From a virus, in the IMG/VR virus record IMGVR_UViG_3300006919_000200, positions 1 to 34,008 of that record: a stretch of DNA of 34,008 bases. The stretch is one strand, 5' to 3'. This document shows, piece after piece, positions 1 through 7,600 of the stretch; position 1 is the first letter of the stretch, and every line of letters starts with the position of its first letter. A program made the position numbers and the translations under genes. The notes under the pieces are model-generated. The model had not been told where the DNA came from, did not search any database, and saw only the letters and a program-made list of their open reading frames with translations.

Positions 1-1
1 A

Positions 2-532
2 GCAGATAGTAGTAACTCATCTGGAACTTTAGCTACAACATGGGCATCAGTAACAGCAGCTAATAATGCTGTGGGTCAAGTCAATCTTGCAGATAGCACA
101 GATAATGAATGGTACATCACAGGCTTACAGTTAGAAGTAGGGCAGAACCCAACAGAGTTTGAGCATGAGCCTTATGAGAGGACGTTGGCTAAATGTCAGA
201 GGTATTGTGAAATCATACCCTCAGGTCATCAGATGGTAGGCAGAATTGAGTCATCTTCAAATAATTGGGGAAAGGGTCAATATTCTTTTACAACAACTAA
301 AAGAAGTGGTTCTTCTTTGGATATATCACATTCAGATACGTCAAGTCCTTTAATGAGTGTTGAATGGACATCAACTAATTTTTCTACTCCTTTTAGCGAT
401 TTGAGTGTTAGCACAGAAACAGTCCAAGGTATCACATTTAAATTAGATGATACTGATTTTGATTTAAATGATGGTGGAGCAACACACATATCTCCAGATG
501 GGGGATATTTGATTATTGAGGATGAATTGTAA
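2..532 (+). CDS. Tail fibre/appendage protein, C-terminal part (truncated by window edge)
   Basis: The reading frame is open from base 2 to the stop at 530-532, so the gene starts upstream of the window; the GTG at 71 is not needed as a start. About 176 residues are visible. The segment reading WYITGLQLEVG, then PTEFEHEPYERTLAKCQRY, is a pattern I recognise from C-terminal regions of phage tail fibres and tail appendages, where a carbohydrate-binding-like beta fold is followed by a short knob domain. The rest is Ser/Thr/Asp-rich and beta-like, as expected of a trimeric receptor-binding tip. The next gene starts on the last base of the stop codon. The receptor is unknown. Confidence is good for a tail appendage protein, low for any finer role. 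Confidence 0.7.
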   Translation, partial: ADSSNSSGTLATTWASVTAANNAVGQVNLADSTDNEWYITGLQLEVGQNPTEFEHEPYERTLAKCQRYCEIIPSGHQMVGRIESSSNNWGKGQYSFTTTKRSGSSLDISHSDTSSPLMSVEWTSTNFSTPFSDLSVSTETVQGITFKLDDTDFDLNDGGATHISPDGGYLIIEDEL

Positions 533-705
533 TGTACATAGAAGCAAAATATAAAACTAATGAAGAAAATAAAATTACTCACGTTTGGGTAAAAGATTCA
601 AATGGAAAACAATATTTAATTCCAACAAATCCAGATAAAGATAAATATGCACAAATACTAAAACAAGTAAAAGAAGGCACACTAACTATTAAGGACGCTG
701 ACTAA
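532..705 (+). CDS. Small hypothetical protein (57 aa)
   Basis: The ATG at 532 overlaps the stop of the tail-fibre gene (TAATG), and the frame closes at 703-705, where it again overlaps the next start. It encodes 57 charged, soluble residues beginning MYIEAKYKTNEENKITHVWV, with no signal peptide or membrane segment. The chained stop/start overlaps on both sides imply translational coupling and support it as a real gene. I do not recognise a family. Its position directly after the tail fibre may mean a role in fibre assembly, but nothing in the sequence proves that. Confidence 0.6.
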   Translation: MYIEAKYKTNEENKITHVWVKDSNGKQYLIPTNPDKDKYAQILKQVKEGTLTIKDAD

Positions 706-869
706 TGGAAGATGAACATGTACAAAAGGTATTAACCGATATGGCTGTTATGCATACGCGGATGCAGTCATTAGAAAAACGTTTACATAGATTAGAAATG
801 ATATTAATCGCTTTGATAGGTGGTTATGTCGCATTTACAATAAGTATATTCACACAAATAATAACGTAA
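705..869 (+). CDS. Small coiled-coil plus single-TM protein (54 aa), XhlA/holin-accessory-like
   Basis: The ATG at 705 overlaps the preceding stop. The product has an amphipathic, heptad-like N-terminal half (residues about 5-33, ending KRLHRLEM) and one C-terminal transmembrane helix (about 32-54, ILIALIGGYVAFTISIF). This layout, a short coil then a tail-anchoring helix, matches XhlA-like hemolysin/holin-accessory proteins of phage lysis cassettes. The similarity is in layout only; I cannot show homology. It lies about 1.3 kb upstream of the holin-like gene, in the same small-gene block. Confidence 0.55.
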   Translation: MEDEHVQKVLTDMAVMHTRMQSLEKRLHRLEMILIALIGGYVAFTISIFTQIIT

Positions 870-881
870 GAAAGGACCGAG

Positions 882-1124
882 ATGGAGTCAATAGCGATAT
901 ACATTATTTACGCAGTTATAAACTTTGGAGATATAATAATTACGCAAGAGTTTAAACCTATACAGTTTAAAGATAAAGATAAATGTGAAGCGTATTTACA
1001 TCTCAATGCTGAAGCTATTAACATGAGTTTAATAGATCACTTTGAAACTTTAGGAAGACCTAAGTCTACAGTATTAGAAGTTGGCTGCTTGGATAAAACC
1101 CGTTTCATATGGGAAGAAACCTAA
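882..1124 (+). CDS. Hypothetical protein with N-terminal hydrophobic segment (80 aa)
   Basis: The start ATG at 882 follows a Shine-Dalgarno-like AAAGGA about 6 bases upstream. Residues 3-20 (SIAIYIIYAVINFGDIII) form a hydrophobic stretch that could be a signal peptide or anchor. The remainder is soluble and charged, with two cysteines (C35, C70) that could pair if it is exported. The next gene starts 12 bases downstream. Family not recognised. A periplasmic or inner-membrane role in lysis or superinfection exclusion is possible but unproven. Confidence 0.55.
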   Translation: MESIAIYIIYAVINFGDIIITQEFKPIQFKDKDKCEAYLHLNAEAINMSLIDHFETLGRPKSTVLEVGCLDKTRFIWEET

Positions 1125-1136
1125 AGGAAAACAAGC

Positions 1137-1628
1137 ATGGATCCAGTAACGATTAGCGCAGCACTAGGTGTAGCGAGTACAGCATTTAACGGAATTAAGA
1201 GAGCCTTTGCGGCAGGTCGTGATTTGGAAGCTATGAGCCAAGACCTGTCTAGATGGATGGGTGCAGTGTCAGATGTAGATGCAGCTCATAAGTCTGCTAA
1301 AAATCCTACAATGTTTCGTAAAGTACTAGGCGGTGGATCCATAGAACAAGAAGCAATAGAAGCTTTTACAGCTAAAAAGAAATTAGAAGAACAACGCTAC
1401 GAACTACAGCAGTTTATAAAGTTTACGCATGGTACGGCAGCTTGGGACGACTTATTAAGAATGGAAGGACAAATACGTAAACGCAGACAAAAAGAAATTT
1501 ACGATAAAAAAATATTTAGAGAAAAGGTTATTGGATATGTCGCGCTTACAGTGGTTATTATTGTTGGTACTGGTGCTTTGGTGCTGTTTACTGCTACCCT
1601 TGTGGGGGTCGACAGAGGGTGGTTATAA
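1137..1628 (+). CDS. Coiled-coil protein with C-terminal transmembrane helix (163 aa)
   Basis: The ATG at 1137 has AAAGGA upstream. The N-terminus (TISAALGVASTAFNGIKRAF) is amphipathic. A long charged helical region follows (about 85-128, rich in K, E, Q and R), then a C-terminal transmembrane helix at about 133-157. This is a tail-anchored protein whose bulk would face the cytoplasm or the virion interior. I have an impression of similar proteins beside tail and lysis genes in marine podoviruses, but cannot name a family. Its TM codons are reused in another frame by the start of the next gene (1537). Candidate roles are lysis control or membrane attachment during assembly. Confidence 0.65.
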   Translation: MDPVTISAALGVASTAFNGIKRAFAAGRDLEAMSQDLSRWMGAVSDVDAAHKSAKNPTMFRKVLGGGSIEQEAIEAFTAKKKLEEQRYELQQFIKFTHGTAAWDDLLRMEGQIRKRRQKEIYDKKIFREKVIGYVALTVVIIVGTGALVLFTATLVGVDRGWL

Positions 1629-2016
1629 AACAAGAGATAAGTGTATAAGAAAACAAGGTGGGCAAGAAACTTTTGAGTGGCTTTGCACTGATGGTTATAT
1701 TATATATTTATCTAAGTCAGATAATATTAAACAATGTTATACCTGCTTCCTTAAAAAGTTTAGTGACTGGACATGGGAACAAGAAAAAAGATTAGGTATA
1801 AGAGAAGATCCAAAGTATATCACATGTCGTAGATATAAAAGAAAAACAGCTAAAAATGGCCAACAAGTTTGTTTATATAAAGGAGCTAACGATACATATC
1901 AGTTAGTTGTAGAAGGACAGTGCCCAATAGAGTATCAATGTAAATATGATCCTAATGGACAAGAGCCTAATATAGATAGCGTTGTTGATTCATTAAACGA
2001 TAGTTTTAAGAAATGA
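1537..2016 (+). CDS. Exported cysteine-rich protein (about 159 aa)
   Basis: I prefer the ATG at 1537 over the TTG at 1531. The product begins with a strongly hydrophobic signal/anchor (residues about 4-22, Leu-rich) and continues as an ectodomain containing eight cysteines, including a CYTC motif, with many Lys/Tyr residues. An even number of cysteines behind a signal sequence suggests a disulfide-bonded periplasmic or secreted protein. No clean lipobox is visible: the residue before the first Cys is Trp. The first 92 bases overlap the preceding gene out of frame. The stop overlaps the next start (ATGA). Overlapping membrane and exported genes near a holin resemble a spanin pair, but the usual spanin features are absent, so function is unassigned. 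Confidence 0.6.
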   Translation: MSRLQWLLLLVLVLWCCLLLPLWGSTEGGYKTRDKCIRKQGGQETFEWLCTDGYIIYLSKSDNIKQCYTCFLKKFSDWTWEQEKRLGIREDPKYITCRRYKRKTAKNGQQVCLYKGANDTYQLVVEGQCPIEYQCKYDPNGQEPNIDSVVDSLNDSFKK

Positions 2017-2348
2017 GACATGGATATAGATTTAAAGAATACCATATAGAATTAGAAAATAACGTTGGAGTTTTATACAAAAATAACTGGCTTCTTTTTA
2101 AAGGAGAAAGGCGAGATGCAATGACTGAATTTGTTCTTGCTTGCAATGATAAAACTATATACAATAAATTTAAAGGACAAACAAATGTTGACAACCTTGG
2201 TAGGACCTGTGACGGGTCTATTGGACAAGTTCATAGAGGACAAGGACCAGAAAGCGAAGCTAGCCCACGACATAGCAACGATGGGAGAGAAGCACGCACA
2301 ACAACTAGCACTCGCACAAATAGAAGTAAACAAAGCAGAAGCAGCTAG
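2013..2348 (+). CDS. Small hypothetical protein whose tail overlaps the holin gene (111 aa)
   Basis: The ATG at 2013 overlaps the previous stop as ATGA. The first about 57 residues look like an ordinary small soluble protein (MRHGYRFKEYHIELENNVGV, then Trp/Phe/Lys-rich). The rest, from about residue 58, runs out of frame over the start of the holin gene and becomes Arg/Ser/Thr/Asn-rich low-complexity sequence, as expected from a shifted reading frame. The N-terminal part is probably genuine; whether the basic tail has a role is unclear. Family not recognised. Confidence 0.5.
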   Translation: MRHGYRFKEYHIELENNVGVLYKNNWLLFKGERRDAMTEFVLACNDKTIYNKFKGQTNVDNLGRTCDGSIGQVHRGQGPESEASPRHSNDGREARTTTSTRTNRSKQSRSS

Positions 2349-2580
2349 TGGCTCATTCTTTAAAGGAGGATGGAGACCATTTATAGGTTGGGTTTGTGGT
2401 ATAGCTTTTGCTTACCACTTTATATTACAACCGTTATTAGTGTTTATATTAGCTACTTTTAATGTAGCAATACCTGATTTACCTGAGTTTGATATGGGTA
2501 CGTTGTTGCCTGTACTCGGTGGTATGCTAGGTATAGGGGGTTTACGTACATATGAAAAACAAAAGGGGTTAACTAAATGA
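2185..2580 (+). CDS. Three-TM holin of the GTA type (about 131 aa)
   Basis: I choose the ATG at 2185 because AAAGGAC lies about 8 bases upstream and the next residues (MLTTLVGPVTGLLDKFIEDK) match the usual start of this family; the frame itself is open from 2131. A charged helix with a KAKLAHDIATMGEKHAQQLA stretch follows, then GGWRPFIGWVCGIAFAYHF and two hydrophobic helices at about 68-90 and 101-120. This is the pattern of the 'holin of 3TMs, for gene-transfer release' family (GTA_holin_3TM). Such proteins permeabilise the inner membrane so that lytic enzymes or particles are released. No separate endolysin gene is visible in the window. Confidence in the family is high, in the exact start moderate. 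Confidence 0.8.
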   Translation: MLTTLVGPVTGLLDKFIEDKDQKAKLAHDIATMGEKHAQQLALAQIEVNKAEAASGSFFKGGWRPFIGWVCGIAFAYHFILQPLLVFILATFNVAIPDLPEFDMGTLLPVLGGMLGIGGLRTYEKQKGLTK

Positions 2581-2732
2581 GTAAAAGAGGTTTATGGGAT
2601 AACATTCACGCAAAAAGAAAAAGAATTAAAGCAGGTAGTGGCGAAAAAATGAGAAAGCCTGGATCAAAAGGAGCTCCAACAAAACAAGCTTTAATACGCT
2701 CTCAATCTAAAAAGAAAAGGAAGAAATCATAA
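2577..2732 (+). CDS. Small basic conserved phage protein (51 aa)
   Basis: The ATG at 2577 overlaps the holin stop (ATGA). The product is strongly basic. The core LWDNIHAKRKRIKAGSGEK, followed by MRKPGSKGAPT, is a motif I recognise as widespread in small proteins of marine phages, usually close to lysis and tail genes. The function is unknown; Lys/Arg richness allows nucleic-acid or membrane binding. It ends in a lysine cluster and its stop overlaps the next start (TAATG). Confidence 0.7.
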   Translation: MSKRGLWDNIHAKRKRIKAGSGEKMRKPGSKGAPTKQALIRSQSKKKRKKS

Positions 2733-2854
2733 TGGCATATCATAGTAATAAAGGCAAAGGTAAAATGGGTAAAAAGTTAACAAGTAAACAAAAAACTCTT
2801 CCAAAAATGCTACAACAAAAGATAGCAAAATCTAAAATGAAGAAGAAAAAATAG
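2732..2854 (+). CDS. Very lysine-rich micro-protein (40 aa)
   Basis: The ATG at 2732 shares a base with the preceding stop, and the frame closes with TAG at 2852-2854. About 40% of the residues are lysine, and the C-terminus is a run of lysines. Coupling to the 51-aa gene supports it as real. No family is recognised. It could be a DNA- or RNA-binding accessory peptide, but that follows only from composition. It is the last gene before the hairpin-containing RNR leader. Confidence 0.5.
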   Translation: MAYHSNKGKGKMGKKLTSKQKTLPKMLQQKIAKSKMKKKK

Positions 2855-2860
2855 TTAAAG

Positions 2861-2896
2861 TGTCTCCTATTAGAGACAAAATTTTTTTAATAGGAG
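2861..2896 (+). promoter_or_regulatory. RNR leader: terminator-like hairpin competing with an SD-masking hairpin
   Basis: Bases 2861-2866 (TGTCTC) pair with 2873-2878 (GAGACA) around a six-base loop. Three A and seven T follow, giving a short, rather weak intrinsic-terminator-like element. Alternatively, 2864-2872 (CTCCTATTA) pairs perfectly with 2888-2896 (TAATAGGAG), which holds the Shine-Dalgarno of RNR. The helix can extend four more pairs, two of them G-U. The two structures share bases and cannot coexist. This is seen directly in the sequence; regulatory use is inference. Confidence 0.45.
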
Positions 2897-2903
2897 CACA
2901 AAA

Positions 2904-4637
2904 ATGCATTACAACGGACCTGAAACACCTATATCTATAGAGATAGATGAAATGAAATATCGACAAACAGGTGAAAGCTTTGAAGAAAAAATAAAAAGAA
3001 TATCAAGAGCTTTGATGGATGACGTAAACCATAAGAATGCATTAGAAGATATATTAGGTAATATGAGATTCCTTCCGGCTGGTAGAGTACAATCAGCAGT
3101 AGGAAGTAACCGTATAACTACAGCCTACAACTGTTTTGTTTCTGGAACTATAGAAGATAGTATGAATGGAATAATGGAGAAGGCAAGTGAAGCAGCTGAA
3201 ACAATGCGCAGAGGTGGTGGGATTGGCTACGACTTCTCAAGGATACGGCCCAGGGGCAACAAGATTAAATCGCTCGATAGCCAAGCTAGTGGTCCGGTCT
3301 CCTTTATGGGCATCTTTGATTCTATCTGTCAGACCATCGCTAGTTCGGGACACAGACGCGGGGCGCAGATGGGTGTCCTCAGGGTCGACCATCCGGACAT
3401 TGAGGAATTCGTTACTGCTAAACGTAATTCTGATCGTCTTACTGGTTTTAATATTAGCGTAGGTATAACAGATAAATTTATGGAAGCCTTAACTAATGAA
3501 AGTGATAGCTCATTTGATTTAGTATTTGAAGATCAAGTGCACAAAACTATATGCGCTAAAAAGTTATGGGATCAGATAATGGAGTCTACCTGGGACTGGG
3601 CAGAACCAGGAGTATTATTCATTGACCGTATACAGGAGATGAATAACTTATATTACTGTGAAGAAATAGTAGCCACAAATCCGTGTGGTGAACAACCATT
3701 ACCTCCTTATGGAGCGTGCTTGTTAGGAAGCTTTAACCTAACTAAGTACATACAAGAAGATATACAAAATTTATTTGACTTCGATCAGTTTAAAAAGGAT
3801 ATACCTGATGTCGTAAGAGCTATGGATAATGTTATTGATAGAACTATATATCCGTTAAAACAACAATCTGATGAAGCAAAGGATAAGAGGCGCATGGGGT
3901 TAGGCGTAACCGGTCTCGCTAACGCCGGCGAAATGCTCGGGTTACCCTATGCGTCCGAAGAATTTATGGCATGGGCAGAAAAAGTATTTGCCTGCCTAAG
4001 AGATAACTGCTATAGAGCTTCTGCTTTATTAGCTAAAGAGAAGGGAGCGTTTCCTTTATATAGAGAACCGTATTTAAAATCAAACTTTGTGAGAAGCTTA
4101 CCTCACTCAGTAAGGAAGTTAATCAAAGAGCATGGCATCAGAAACTCTCACCTTACGTCTATCGCTCCTACTGGCACTATTAGCTTGGTTGCTGACAATG
4201 TTTCAGGAGGGATTGAGCCTGTCTTCAGTCATTACTACGATAGAACAATTCAAACTTTTGATGGACCTAAAGTTGAGAGAGTAGAGGATTATGCCTACTC
4301 AAGAGGAGTAGAGGGTAAAACAGCTAATGAGACTACTGTCCAAGAGCACTTATCTGTTTTATTATTAGCTCAGCATTATATTGATAGTGCTTGTTCAAAG
4401 ACTTGTAATGTAGGGGACGAAGTTGAGTATAGTAAATTTAAGCAAGTTTATGTTGATGCCTGGAAGGGCGGGGCGAAGGGATGCACAACGTTCCGACTCA
4501 GTGGTAAAAGATACGGAGTACTCACGACCGTGGAAGAAGAAAAGAAGGATACGGCTGAGATTGAATCAATTCAAGAAGAAGATAAAGTCGAAGCGTGTTT
4601 CATTGATCCACAGACTGGGATTAAGGAATGCGCATAA
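2904..4637 (+). CDS. nrdJ: Adenosylcobalamin-dependent (class II) ribonucleotide reductase
   Basis: This enzyme reduces ribonucleotides to deoxyribonucleotides using a cobalamin-generated thiyl radical, supplying dNTPs for phage replication. Visible motifs are C77 in YNCF, the GGGIGYDFSRIRPRG stretch at about 104-118, the active-site loop NPCGE at 259-263 (N259, C261 radical cysteine, E263), C272 eleven residues after C261 as in Thermotoga NrdJ, and PTGT in the phosphate-binding region. A C-terminal cysteine pair (C565, C576) is suited to reduction by thioredoxin. At 577 residues it is compact and shows no N-terminal ATP cone. No NrdB-like radical subunit is seen nearby, which supports class II. 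The SD AGGAG lies 7 bases before the ATG, inside a hairpin. Three segments (about 3181-3420, 3891-3960, 4455-4530) are far richer in GC than the rest of the gene. Confidence 0.93.
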   Translation: MHYNGPETPISIEIDEMKYRQTGESFEEKIKRISRALMDDVNHKNALEDILGNMRFLPAGRVQSAVGSNRITTAYNCFVSGTIEDSMNGIMEKASEAAETMRRGGGIGYDFSRIRPRGNKIKSLDSQASGPVSFMGIFDSICQTIASSGHRRGAQMGVLRVDHPDIEEFVTAKRNSDRLTGFNISVGITDKFMEALTNESDSSFDLVFEDQVHKTICAKKLWDQIMESTWDWAEPGVLFIDRIQEMNNLYYCEEIVATNPCGEQPLPPYGACLLGSFNLTKYIQEDIQNLFDFDQFKKDIPDVVRAMDNVIDRTIYPLKQQSDEAKDKRRMGLGVTGLANAGEMLGLPYASEEFMAWAEKVFACLRDNCYRASALLAKEKGAFPLYREPYLKSNFVRSLPHSVRKLIKEHGIRNSHLTSIAPTGTISLVADNVSGGIEPVFSHYYDRTIQTFDGPKVERVEDYAYSRGVEGKTANETTVQEHLSVLLLAQHYIDSACSKTCNVGDEVEYSKFKQVYVDAWKGGAKGCTTFRLSGKRYGVLTTVEEEKKDTAEIESIQEEDKVEACFIDPQTGIKECA

Positions 4638-4649
4638 TAGGAGATAATT

Positions 4650-7600
4650 ATGGCAGAAGATCCAGGTTTAACAATTGCAGACGTTGCAAGCCAAGGTGTT
4701 GTTAAAGATACTCCTCCGGTTTCCTTAGCACATAATATATTTACTGACGTACGCAATGTGAGATTTAAGGATGGAGCTATAAGAAAAATAGAAGGAGAAC
4801 TATTACTTAATAATATAACTGATGATCAAAGTAGCCCTAAGTCTCTTGGTAAAGTAAGATACTTTGCTGTATGGCAAAACCCAAACTTACAACCAACCGG
4901 CTGTTATTATATATTTGTAGTTGATTTGCTTAATAACAATATTATTGTTGGACAAAAAGTTTATATTCAAAATCATACTGGAACTAAAAGAGACATTACG
5001 CCTACTGGTTTAAACAGTGGTAACGGCTTTACATTTACAACAAGTGGTTGGCAACATACATTATTTAGTGGTGGTTTTAATCTTATTATAAATAATGGAA
5101 TAGAAAAACCTCACTATATACAAGATACTCCTGGTAACACAAATATAAATAATATAGTATTAGCTGAATTACCTGGATGGGATAGTTATAATGCTGAAAC
5201 AGTTACATACGATGATACATTTGTAACAGGTGATAGTAACGTATTTGACTTAGGACAAAAAGTAGACTTTGTTAATAACTCTATTATAGTAACAGGAACT
5301 AATACAAAGTCTTCACAAGCAGGATCTCCAGCAGGAAGTGGAACACATAACGGAACTAACTTTGTACCTGGAGATTTACCAGGAACTACTCCAACAGTAA
5401 CTGGAGATAACTTTCAAACCTATACAGATACTGCAACAAATACTACAGTTATAGTTGTTGGCAACTTAAGTAATAGTAACACAGTAAAAGTAACAATAAA
5501 ATCTAGAAACCCTGTACTTGTACGATGTGGTATTATAGAATCGTTTGGAGACTTGTTAGTTGCTGGAAACTTAACAGAAGTAGATTCAGTTACTCCCGCA
5601 AACATAGTTAGAAGATTATCAGGGGTTGTTAGAACTTCTGATGTTGCTGCTCCGGGTGGTATACCTAATAACTGGAATCCTTTTAAAGCGGGTGTATCGA
5701 CAGCTGATGAATTTACTTTATCAGATACTAGTGTTATTCAAGATATGAAATCACTACAGGGTAATATGTATATTTACTCTGCAGATTCTATACATGTTAT
5801 GAGACTTACAGGAAACGTAAATGCTCCTGTGGCTTTTGCTCCTGTAACAGATGAATATGGATCTCTTACAACCGGTAGTGTTATAGAATATGATGGTAAG
5901 CATTTTGTAATAGGAAGTAATGATGTATACTTATTTTCAGGTAACCCAGGAAATATACAATCATTAGCTGATGGTAGAATAAGAAATTATTTTAAAGATA
6001 ATCTTAATCCTACTCACGAAAAACAATTACAATTACTGCATAACTATCCTGAAAACGAAATATGGATATGTTATCCAACACTAGATTCTATTGGTGGTGA
6101 GCTTGATGAAGCTTTAATTTATAATTACAGATATAACACATGGACTATACGAGACTTAGATAGTGTTATGTCAGCAGACATGGGTCCAATAAAAGGTGGT
6201 GGAGTACCTACAGCTACTGTGGCTTTAACTGGAAATAGTGGTAACTTTGGCTACATTAATAGAGGTCGTAAAGAAGTACAAGCAGTAACTATAAATGGTA
6301 AAACTCCTAGACGTACTATTGGTACTAAAGCAAGGAAAACCGTAGCTGTAGCATCGTTTTCTAATTTTACAACTGATACAAGAGAAGTTGTTGATTTAGC
6401 TATAACAGGAGATACAGGACCTAACGTTGTTAATCAAATAACTACATTAACATTCCCTTCTTCTGCTACGTTTACGTATGATAGAGATCAAAGCAGTTAC
6501 CTTGATGGTGGTGCTAGTGCTGTTATAAAAGGTAGCGCATCACATGGTATAGGTGACGTTAGTTTTCCTGCTAAAGTTATATTAGGAAATGATCAAGCTA
6601 ATGGCGCAACGATTAATATGACAACTTTTGTTGCTGCTGTAAAAGACTATATAAACTCTAACGCTGCTTTAGGAAACTTTACAGCAACTGCTAGTACTAA
6701 TGTATTGACTTTAACTTCAGACGTACCTGGGCCTAGAACATTTAATACTAGTACATTTGCTATTAGTGGTGGATCTACAAGTAACCTAACAACTAACGTT
6801 AGTACAGCCGGGGTTGGTGTATATGGTGTAGCTGCAAGTTTAAGTCCCGCTATATCTATGAGACTACAATCTTCTGAAGCCTCAGGTATACACGCAGCTA
6901 TAGATCAAACAATAACGTTAGCTAAAAATAAGACTGCAGCTGCGGATATACGTGACGATATAATAACTAAATTACAAGCTTTGGATCAATTTAATGGAGA
7001 CAGTAGTTCTATTTATAGTGTTGCAGCTAGTGGTAATAACGTTAGGCTTACCTCTAGAGTAGGTGGAAATCATAATGCTATAACCATAACGTTTAAAACT
7101 ACTCACGGTGGTACTGATTATACTGAAACTGAATTTGGTGGTAACCTAAACTCAAGTGTAAGTGTAGTTACTGCTGGTGTAGATAATAGTCAAGATCTTG
7201 TAACACTAACTGTAACATTTCCAGATGGTACAACTTCAAGTAAAGTATTAGATGGTACGTTTAGTAGAGCAAATATTGTTACAGAAGTAAGCACATTAAT
7301 TAACGCAGCCTCAGGTTGGAGTACTGCAACTAGTACCGGATTGGTAACTGCTACAGCTGCAACCGAAGGTATAATCACAAACAACTTCAGTGTGGCTCTA
7401 ACATGCGCTGGGTCATTACCAACAGGCTTTACTAATAGTACGTTCACCGGAGCACAAACGCGCGCTGGTGTGGCTCCTGCGAGCACTACGGATACTGTTA
7501 CATTAACGCCTCCTTTAGGTAATGCTGTGTCAGTTAACTTCAATGATCTTTCTGCTTACCCTGCTTATGAGCCTGATGGTTCACAAACTACAGCTGAAGT

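Noticed and set aside
2855-2903. Cobalamin riboswitch before the RNR gene
   Set aside because: The leader is only about 49 bases; a B12 riboswitch aptamer is much longer and no B12-box-like sequence is seen.
3187-3462. 91-codon plus-strand frame inside RNR
   Set aside because: Shifted frame coinciding with the GC-rich island; no start signal.
7190-7543. 117-codon minus-strand frame in the tail gene
   Set aside because: Antisense shadow of the Thr/Val-rich repeat modules.
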